A stretch of DNA of 9,730 bases from Lysobacter sp. (GTDB lineage Bacteria; Pseudomonadota; Gammaproteobacteria; Xanthomonadales; Xanthomonadaceae): NCBI GenBank assembly GCA_030151365.1, contig JASLDW010000128.1:1-9730 (forward strand), read 5' to 3'. Position numbers and translations under genes: made by a program. Within the stretch, counting starts at the first letter, position 1. Each line of letters begins with the position of its first letter. The notes below the pieces were generated by a model, which did not search any database, was not told where the DNA came from, and saw only the letters and a program-made list of their open reading frames with translations. Of the stretch, positions 5,599 to 9,730 are shown one piece after another.

Positions 5599-5709
5599 TG
5601 CTAACTGCTCATTCAAGCCGACCCAGCTTCGTGGCGCCGTCTGCGTGCCTGCGCTACGCTAGCACGCATCCGTCGCCTCTCGCTGGGCGGCTTAATTCGG
5701 GTGTTAGGC
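5599..5709 (+). repeat. attC12 (type B), end of cassette C11
   Basis: R'' is TGCTAAC (5599-5605), complementary to the odd GTTAGCA that opens C11. R' is GTTAGGC (5703-5709). L'' reads ATT-C-AAGCCG and L' reads CGGCTT-AAT, a paired change from GTT/AAC that keeps the stem. This supports selection on the folded bottom strand. Confidence 0.92.
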
Positions 5710-6017
5710 GTTCCATTGGCGTTTTGCAAAGAGACCCCCTTAAATGCCAGAAATCCTCGGATCTTGGCCCTTCTCACCTACGGCTCTAAAGCCAAAGCTC
5801 GCTAAAGAACGCTTGCGCGCAACTCCCGGCTTCTGAACCCTCCTCCGCTCTTGGCGCGCAAGCTGGCTTCAGGCAGCTGCGGTGGAAATTAAAGTAAGAC
5901 TTAGTAAGAGCAAGAGCCGTAGGTTAGGAGCAACAGCAAAGGCTGGCCTCGAGTGGCATTTTCGTAGCCCAGCAGAGGGAAAAGCGACTCCTCGTTGGCA
6001 TCTTGGCCTTGAGGAAC
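5710..6017 (+). other. Gene-less cassette C12 body with nested inverted repeats
   Basis: About 300 bases with no convincing gene. A frame opening at GTG 5882 has no stop before attC13 and encodes low-complexity basic residues; minus-strand frames are short. Four inverted repeats are strictly nested: GTTAGGCGTTCC (5703-5714) with 6013-6024; AAATGCCA (5742-5749) with 5954-5961; ACCTACGGCTCT (5776-5787) with 5913-5924; GCTTGCGCGC (5811-5820) with 5854-5863. All are perfect, of 12, 8, 12 and 10 bp. The cassette could fold end to end. ATCTTGGCC also occurs twice directly, near 5760 and 5999. Confidence 0.7.
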
Positions 6018-6128
6018 GCCTAACTGTTCGTTCAAGCCGACCCCGCTTCGTGGCGCCGCCTGCGTGCCTGCGCTACGCTAGCACGCATTCGCCGCCACTC
6101 ACGGGGCGGCTTAACTCAGGTGTTAGAC
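6018..6128 (+). repeat. attC13 (type B), end of cassette C12
   Basis: R'' is GCCTAAC (6018-6024) and R' is GTTAGAC (6122-6128). It has the type B centre. GGAACGCCTAAC (6013-6024) is the exact reverse complement of 5703-5714. Confidence 0.94.
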
Positions 6129-6131
6129 CAC

Positions 6132-6506
6132 ATGAAGTTGAGTTCAATTGGCGCCCTTCTTAAAGGCCAAATGTCGTCGGCCGAGTTCAAGTTCGAGATC
6201 TTCGAAGAGATCGGCCGATACTCATCTGCGCTCAAAAAGCCAGGAGGCTCGGTCCCGATCAATGTCGAAGAAGACCAAGACATTATCGTAAGGTCTAAGG
6301 ACGTCAGTGTTTTGTGCGTTCTGTATGTTTCAGGCATGCTTTCTAGCATCGAAATTTCTTACTTGGCAGATGCGTTACAACTATCCGAAAGAGTGGACTT
6401 TTCGGACGATGACGTGGGCTCTTATATCGACGAAATGACGGACTCTGAAGTAAATGGCGTATTTACCAAAGAACGGGCGCTCGAAATAATGCGTCATGTG
6501 GTCTAA
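6132..6506 (+). CDS. Acidic hypothetical protein, 124 aa (cassette C13)
   Basis: A soluble protein with no signal peptide or membrane helix. The first part (about 1-33, KLSSIGALLKGQMSSAEFKFEIFEEIGRY) is helical. PVN-like SVPINVEEDQDIIV (about 40-53) suggests a turn into a strand. VSVLCVLYVSGMLSSIEISYLADALQLSERVDF (about 58-90) is strongly helical, and an acidic region (SDDDVGSYIDEMTDSEVNG) precedes the C-terminal helix. The acidity and all-helix tendency resemble immunity or antitoxin-like proteins, but I recognise no family. The ATG at 6132 sits inside the 14-bp cassette-end inverted repeat, with only the R' AGA as a weak ribosome-binding site. The stop TAA lies in R'' GTCTAAC. Confidence 0.8.
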   Translation: MKLSSIGALLKGQMSSAEFKFEIFEEIGRYSSALKKPGGSVPINVEEDQDIIVRSKDVSVLCVLYVSGMLSSIEISYLADALQLSERVDFSDDDVGSYIDEMTDSEVNGVFTKERALEIMRHVV

Positions 6507-6611
6507 CTATTCGTTCAAGCCGACCCCGCTTCGTGGCACCGTCTGCGTGCCTGCGCTACGCTAGCACGCATCCGCCGCCACTCGCTGGGCGGCTTAACTC
6601 AGGTGTTATAT
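6501..6611 (+). repeat. attC14 (type B), end of cassette C13
   Basis: R'' is GTCTAAC (6501-6507). R' is GTTATAT (6605-6611), a strong departure from GTTRRRY. TCATGTGGTCTAAC (6494-6507) is the exact reverse complement of 6122-6135, the longest cassette-end match here. Confidence 0.92.
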
Positions 6612-7263
6612 GGCAGAGGATCAGCCTTCTCTTGACCGAAATCCAGAAAGATCAAAGCTATTTTCACTATACATATATGAGCTTTGGTGGCTATCAAGCG
6701 GAATCGTGTCGAAAACAGATTCAATCTTTGAGAAGACGAAAATCCCGGAGACCGGCCATTACATCCAGGTCGACCCCGAAATACATTCCTTGATTTCCCA
6801 ATCTTTGACCGATGCTGCGAACATCAAGAAGCTGATCATTACTCCAAGCGCAAAGCTTAATGGAGAATCTTCCCTGCGATACAAATTTCGTAAAAATAGG
6901 GGCGCCATCCTTAAATCTCTAACATCAGGGCTTGAGCTGGATGAAATCCTAAATTCGAAAGTTCGAAATACCTTGGAGCACTTTGATGAATATCTCGATG
7001 AAGCGAATATTGAACTCGATACAAAAACAGCTCCAGCCCCTATGGCCGCCTACAACATGACTATATCTAGCTGGGAGGCAACAACACCGCGCCTCCATCC
7101 AATACGGCTATATGTCTCTTCAGAAAGAACCTTCCACAATTTGAAATGGTCCATAAGCCTCCAGAAGCTACACGATGAAGCTCTAAGAATTAAGCAGCTC
7201 TGCGACGAAATCATAAGTAAAACCCCCGGGGATAGCCCAGGCGGACTGATGATCCCATTGTAA
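6610..7263 (+). CDS. HEPN-like domain protein, 217 aa (cassette C14)
   Basis: A largely helical soluble protein. The segment ELDEILNSKVRNTLEHFDEYLDEAN (about 109-133) carries R119-N-T-L-E-H124, an R-x(4)-H motif with Asn after Arg, in a helix as in HEPN RNases and HEPN-like proteins. Upstream KSLTSGLELDEILN and downstream LHDEALRIKQLCDEIISK give further helices. HEPN domains act in toxin-antitoxin and anti-phage systems, usually as RNases. Here no partner gene shares the cassette and catalysis is not proven. The ATG (6610-6612) overlaps the R' core itself (GTTATATG), leaving no room for a Shine-Dalgarno sequence outside attC14; AGG at 6601-6603 is 6 nt upstream. Domain assignment is from the motif and helix context only. 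Confidence 0.75.
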   Translation: MAEDQPSLDRNPERSKLFSLYIYELWWLSSGIVSKTDSIFEKTKIPETGHYIQVDPEIHSLISQSLTDAANIKKLIITPSAKLNGESSLRYKFRKNRGAILKSLTSGLELDEILNSKVRNTLEHFDEYLDEANIELDTKTAPAPMAAYNMTISSWEATTPRLHPIRLYVSSERTFHNLKWSISLQKLHDEALRIKQLCDEIISKTPGDSPGGLMIPL

Positions 7264-7272
7264 GATTCTGCC

Positions 7273-7383
7273 ATATAACTAATCGTTCAAGCCGACGCCG
7301 CTTCGTGGCACGGTTTTGGGCTTTCCGCTACGCTAGCCCAAAACCGCGCCACTACTCGGCGCAGCTTAACTCAGGTGTTAGGC
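7273..7383 (+). repeat. attC15 (type A), end of cassette C14
   Basis: R'' is ATATAAC (7273-7279), a non-canonical core that exactly complements the odd GTTATAT opening C14. R' is GTTAGGC (7377-7383). TCTGCCATATAAC (7267-7279) is the exact reverse complement of 6605-6617. L' reads GCAGCTTAAC, one base different from the other sites. Confidence 0.92.
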
Positions 7384-7389
7384 ATTTTC

Positions 7390-7734
7390 ATGGATACACT
7401 TGCGGCGCTCATTTTTCTTGCACTTATTGTTGTGGCGCTCTTCGCAGGGGCAACAATATTGATTGGAAAATTTCTGAAATTTCCTAGCGTATTGATTTAC
7501 TGCGGCGCGCCAATAATCGGAATTCTTGGGCTTTGGTTCTCCGGTGCTGCCGTTATTCGCTGCAGCGATTCCTATTCTCTCTCCCGTTCATTTGACAAGG
7601 TTTTAACTCCCAAGGAGAAATTTACCTTGCAAAGAGAAGAGCTTGTATGTCCAACGATATACACATTCGAGAGGAATGGCGAAAAGACATGCCTACTGTG
7701 GTTAGACGAACGGCCAGCCGTGGGGTGTGGCTAA
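7390..7734 (+). CDS. Membrane protein with cytoplasmic or periplasmic tail (cassette C15)
   Basis: A 114-residue protein with two predicted membrane helices, about 4-25 (LAALIFLALIVVALFAGATILI) and 33-56, then a soluble tail of about 58 residues. The tail holds FDKVLTPKEKFTLQREELVCPTIYTFERNGEKTCLLW, which reads as beta strands, and four cysteines (58, 87, 100, 113). The ATG at 7390 is 7 nt after AGG of R'. The in-frame GTG at 7375 lies within attC15 and is less likely. The stop lies 9 nt before attC16. The family is not recognised. Confidence 0.78.
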   Translation: MDTLAALIFLALIVVALFAGATILIGKFLKFPSVLIYCGAPIIGILGLWFSGAAVIRCSDSYSLSRSFDKVLTPKEKFTLQREELVCPTIYTFERNGEKTCLLWLDERPAVGCG

Positions 7735-7743
7735 GCTGGAAAT

Positions 7744-7853
7744 GCCTAACTAATCGTTCAAGCCGACACCGCTTCGCGGCGTCGGTCTGGTGCCGTGATA
7801 TGTTGCATCAACCCGCCGCCGCAAAGCCGTGCGGCTTAACTCAGGTGTTAGGG
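7744..7853 (+). repeat. attC16 (type C, second subtype), end of cassette C15
   Basis: R'' is GCCTAAC (7744-7750). R' is GTTAGGG (7847-7853), with G where a pyrimidine is expected. AAATGCCTAAC (7740-7750) is the exact reverse complement of 7377-7387. The centre resembles attC5 and attC18. Confidence 0.92.
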
Positions 7854-7859
7854 GGCTTG

Positions 7860-8348
7860 ATGAACTACAAGGTTGTCGTAGCTTTAACTTTTGTAGTATT
7901 AGCGGCTTGCCAAAAGCATATCGCCCATGACGAAATTCAGAAAGAACATTCCGGAATCGAAACCTCATCAAGTGGATCAACGCCCAATAAATTCATTCTC
8001 CCCGTTACCGTAGTTCCAAAATCTGATTCTCTTCCATATTTTGGGATTGTAGTTTCTAAGCTCTCTTCGCAAGAAGCGGAAGTAGTTGTATCTTCGTGGA
8101 ACAACTATCAAAAAGTTCTTGCTGGGAAAATCCCTGATTGTCCTCCTGAGTTTGGCCTTTCTGACGGCGGGAGCATGATGTATGACTGCGGGTCATATAA
8201 GCTTATGCGTGTCAAGAGCATTCCAGAACAAATTGACAAGCGTGGATTTGACTATGGCCCGTCTTTAGATTTTCTAAATGGCCACAAGGTAGAAAAGATA
8301 CGTTTTGTTTCATATCAAGAACTTAATCGCCTTGAGTCCGCCCCCTAA
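7860..8348 (+). CDS. Lipoprotein, 162 aa (cassette C16)
   Basis: The N-terminus is a textbook lipoprotein signal: K4, hydrophobic VVVALTFVVL, and the lipobox L14-A15-A16-C17. A Gln at +2 suggests outer-membrane sorting. After a Ser/Thr-rich linker (about 33-42), a domain starts at about 45 with strands FILPVTVVP and YFGIVVSKLSS, then a helix WNNYQKVLAGK. Cysteine-containing IPDCPPEFG and MMYDCGSYKLMRV may be joined by a disulfide. The ATG at 7860 is preceded by AGGGGG (7850-7855, spacing 4), formed by the R' core and the bases after it. The stop TAA is inside R'' CCCTAAC of attC17. No family is recognised. Confidence 0.85.
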   Translation: MNYKVVVALTFVVLAACQKHIAHDEIQKEHSGIETSSSGSTPNKFILPVTVVPKSDSLPYFGIVVSKLSSQEAEVVVSSWNNYQKVLAGKIPDCPPEFGLSDGGSMMYDCGSYKLMRVKSIPEQIDKRGFDYGPSLDFLNGHKVEKIRFVSYQELNRLESAP

Positions 8349-8452
8349 CTAATCGTTCAAGCCGACGCCGCTTCGTGGCACGGTTTTGGGCTCTACGCTA
8401 CGCTAGCCCAAAACCGCGCCACTCACGGCGCGGCTTAACTCAGGTGTTATGC
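8343..8452 (+). repeat. attC17 (type A), end of cassette C16
   Basis: R'' is CCCTAAC (8343-8349), the exact partner of the unusual GTTAGGG opening C16. R' is GTTATGC (8446-8452). GCCCCCTAAC (8340-8349) is the exact reverse complement of 7847-7856. Confidence 0.93.
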
Positions 8453-8797
8453 CCGCAGCTTCGCAAAATTTGTGTTTGTTCTCGGCGTAAACGGGAAATT
8501 CAAAGTTTCCGTACCAAAAGCTCGCAGCCGATAGATCGCTTCGGCTTCTTCCAATACGCGCAGCACGGCGCTGTCGCCGCCGTTCCGTCCTTCGGTCACT
8601 CGGTCCTTGAGTTTCCTCACGGCCAACAAGGGCGCGGTAACGGGTCCAGCCAAATCATCGCCCTAGCCCGCGCTGCAGCCTTGTTGGCCACAACTCTCCT
8701 CACCTCGGCTCTAAACTCCGGCTGGGCTGCGCGCTCTCACCGTCCTGGCTTCGGGAACCGTCGTGCTCCAGTTGGCTCGACTGCCCCACCCGCTGCG
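8453..8797. other. Cassette C17 body: no convincing gene, nested inverted repeats
   Basis: 345 bases. A + strand frame is open throughout but has no ATG and no ribosome-binding site. A minus-strand frame from TTG 8653 to 8447 (68 codons) ends with the TAA inside the R' core and encodes plausible residues (VLRVLEEAEAIYRLRAF), but again lacks a good start. Inverted repeats: GGCCAACAAGG (8621-8631) with CCTTGTTGGCC (8679-8689); inside it GCGCGG (8632-8637) with CCGCGC (8668-8673); outside, GTTCC (8582-8586) with GGAAC (8754-8758) and AGCACGGCG (8562-8570) with 8759-8767, one G-T pair. I favour a structured non-coding cassette; a reverse-oriented small gene is the alternative. Confidence 0.5.
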
Positions 8798-8906
8798 GCA
8801 TAACTGCTCGTTCAAGCCGACACCGCTTCGCGGCGTCGGATCGGTGCGTGGTATGTTGCCCCAATCCGCCGCCGCAAATCGGTGCGGCTTAACTCGGGTG
8901 TTAGGC
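8798..8906 (+). repeat. attC18 (type C, second subtype), end of cassette C17
   Basis: R'' is GCATAAC (8798-8804), exact partner of the opening GTTATGC of C17. R' is GTTAGGC (8900-8906). The spacer before R' is TCGGGT rather than TCAGGT. GCTGCGGCATAAC (8792-8804) pairs with 8446-8459 with a single bulged base. Confidence 0.92.
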
Positions 8907-8917
8907 CCGGCAAAAAT

Positions 8918-9472
8918 ATGTCCCCGCACGTTGATGAAGCCGAAGACATCCGGGTTGCGGTTAAGCCCGCTCTAGAACCGCATCTCCGCCTTTATAGACG
9001 CCTTTGGCTGGCCCGAGTCGATTTAGAAGAAGCTATGGCGGTCATTGACGAACTCCTCAAAGCTCGCATACCAATTTCGCGCCGCAGAAGGCCCCCTCCA
9101 CTTTTGCTAGCCCTTACAACGGCTCTAGTCGTCGCATATGCACGCCCTTGGGTGTACTCGCGAGGCCAATCTGTGGCTGAGAAAACAGTTCCGGCGATAT
9201 TGTTACGCAGCCTAACTGCAAAACAAAGAAGCATCCATGATTTTCTAATTGATTTACGCAATAAAGAAATGGCCCATACTGACGCGGATATTCTTGATCT
9301 TCACATCAGGCTAATTTCAAACGGCGACTCCGCAATCCTTAGAGCTTCGCGAGAAGCATTTACTCGGGAAGAACTTAAACTGATCAAGCGAATCATAGAT
9401 AAACTTACGAACGCAATAGATAACCGCTGTGAAGAGCTCAGATTAGTTCTTCCTATGTACACATGGATTTGA
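8918..9472 (+). CDS. HEPN-like (AbiU2-type) helical protein, 184 aa (cassette C18)
   Basis: An all-helical soluble protein. Helices are visible at about 18-49 (ALEPHLRLYRRLWLARVDLEEAMAVIDELLKA) and about 62-76 (LLLALTTALVVAYARPW). The signature helix is about 100-121, where R114-N-K-E-M-A-H120 then T-D is an R-N-x(4)-H motif within LIDLRNKEMAHTD. That string, with YARPW and RG upstream, is typical of HEPN families such as AbiU2-like proteins. Known HEPN members are RNases in abortive infection or toxin-antitoxin pairs, but no partner gene is in this cassette. Late helices span about 147-176. The ATG at 8918 has no strong ribosome-binding site; AGG of R' is 12 nt upstream, so expression may be weak. 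The stop lies 16 nt before attC19. Confidence 0.82.
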   Translation: MSPHVDEAEDIRVAVKPALEPHLRLYRRLWLARVDLEEAMAVIDELLKARIPISRRRRPPPLLLALTTALVVAYARPWVYSRGQSVAEKTVPAILLRSLTAKQRSIHDFLIDLRNKEMAHTDADILDLHIRLISNGDSAILRASREAFTREELKLIKRIIDKLTNAIDNRCEELRLVLPMYTWI

Positions 9473-9488
9473 AATTGAATCGGGCCAG

Positions 9489-9599
9489 GCCTAACTACTC
9501 GTTCAAGCCGACGCCGCTTCGTGGCACGGTTTTGGGCTTTCCGCTACGCTAGCCCAAAACCGCGCCACTCCGCTGCGCGGCTTAACTCAGGTGTTAGCG
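9489..9599 (+). repeat. attC19 (type A), end of cassette C18
   Basis: R'' is GCCTAAC (9489-9495) and R' is GTTAGCG (9593-9599). GCCAGGCCTAAC (9484-9495) matches the reverse complement of 8900-8911 at 11 of 12 positions. Confidence 0.94.
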
Positions 9600-9730
9600 C
9601 TCACAATCTGCATTTCGCTTTAGCGCTAAGGCGCTGGCTTCTAGCTAAAGCCAAATTCTTCGGGGTTTTGCTCGCCGGCGCTCGTTCTCTCATCGCCCCG
9701 CGTAATCGGCAGCGCCCTTGCCCCCGGTCG
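9600..9730 (+). other. Gene-less cassette C19, 5' part (related to C11)
   Basis: No frame of useful length. The sequence is collinear with the start of C11, with one single-base length difference: both share CATTTCGCTTTA, GCTAAAGCC, CGCCGGCGCTCGTTCTC, CGCCCCGCGTA and CAGCGCCC. Stem elements persist: GCTTTAGC (9617-9624) with GCTAAAGC (9644-9651), longer than in C11, and GGCGCT (9677-9682) with AGCGCC (9711-9716). The cassette continues beyond the window. Confidence 0.6.

Noticed and set aside
5433..5789. 118-codon + strand frame spanning C11, attC12 and C12
   Set aside because: It crosses a complete attC and its central translation is the attC peptide; no ribosome-binding site and no plausible protein.
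5882..6163. 93-codon + strand frame from GTG 5882
   Set aside because: It runs through attC13 with no stop before it. The part inside C12 is low-complexity basic sequence within strong inverted repeats.
7390..8348. C15 and C16 genes as one frame-fused protein through attC16
   Set aside because: The C15 gene ends at TAA 7732-7734 in its own frame. The frame running through attC16 is a different one, and C16 has its own lipoprotein signal and start.
8375..8803. 142-codon + strand frame over C17
   Set aside because: It starts in attC17, has no ATG or ribosome-binding site within the cassette, and reads as arbitrary Ala/Ser/Arg-rich sequence.
8992..9261. 89-codon minus-strand frame inside C18
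   Set aside because: It is a shadow of the C18 HEPN-like gene, which has much better protein character and known motifs.
34..9599. Repeated ~110-bp elements as a CRISPR array or as IS/MITE copies
   Set aside because: Repeats are too long and variable for CRISPR, spacers are genes, and the R/L box layout with an extrahelical base is that of attC. No transposase or target-site duplications are seen.

Overview
The window is the interior of a large chromosomal-type integron cassette array. I can place 19 attC recombination sites of about 110 bp, all in the same orientation and spaced roughly 240 to 670 bp apart. They separate 18 complete gene cassettes (C1 to C18), the last bases of a cassette on the left (C0) and the first 138 bases of one on the right (C19). 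Every convincing gene is on the + strand and nearly every cassette holds a single ORF. There is no integrase gene, attI site or obvious cassette promoter, so these lie outside, with the integrase expected to the left. The attC core (GTTCAAGCCG ... CGGCTTAAC, then GTTRRRY) and close site-to-site similarity fit a sedentary integron of a gammaproteobacterium, perhaps Xanthomonadales. That host assignment is a guess.

Left part (1-5365): C1 zinc-ribbon membrane protein; C2 uracil-DNA-glycosylase-superfamily protein; C3 Arr-type rifampin ADP-ribosyltransferase, the clearest identification; C4 small hypothetical; C5 exported protein; C6 and C7 four-helix membrane proteins; C8 lipoprotein; C9 two-helix membrane peptide; C10 DUF4279 protein. 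Middle (5359-6024): two consecutive cassettes, C11 and C12, with no credible gene. Right part: C13 hypothetical acidic protein; C14 and C18, two different proteins with HEPN-like R-x(4-5)-H motifs; C15 membrane protein; C16 lipoprotein; C17 another cassette without a credible + strand gene; C19, a relative of C11. The tail of a third relative (C0) opens the window.

The genes do not form a pathway. They are independent cassettes, eight of fifteen with predicted membrane, lipoprotein or exported products, plus one resistance gene and several candidates for nucleic-acid-acting or defence functions.

The most striking structure is not a gene. In all 18 complete cassettes the first 10-14 bases (the incoming R' core and what follows) are the reverse complement, perfectly or nearly so, of the bases ending at that cassette's own R'' core. 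The pairing runs 3 to 7 bp beyond the 7-bp core and is different in each cassette. It often includes the ribosome-binding AGG and start codon on one arm and the TAA stop on the other. The gene-less cassettes extend this theme: C12 has four perfectly nested inverted repeats of 8-12 bp that could close the whole cassette into one hairpin.
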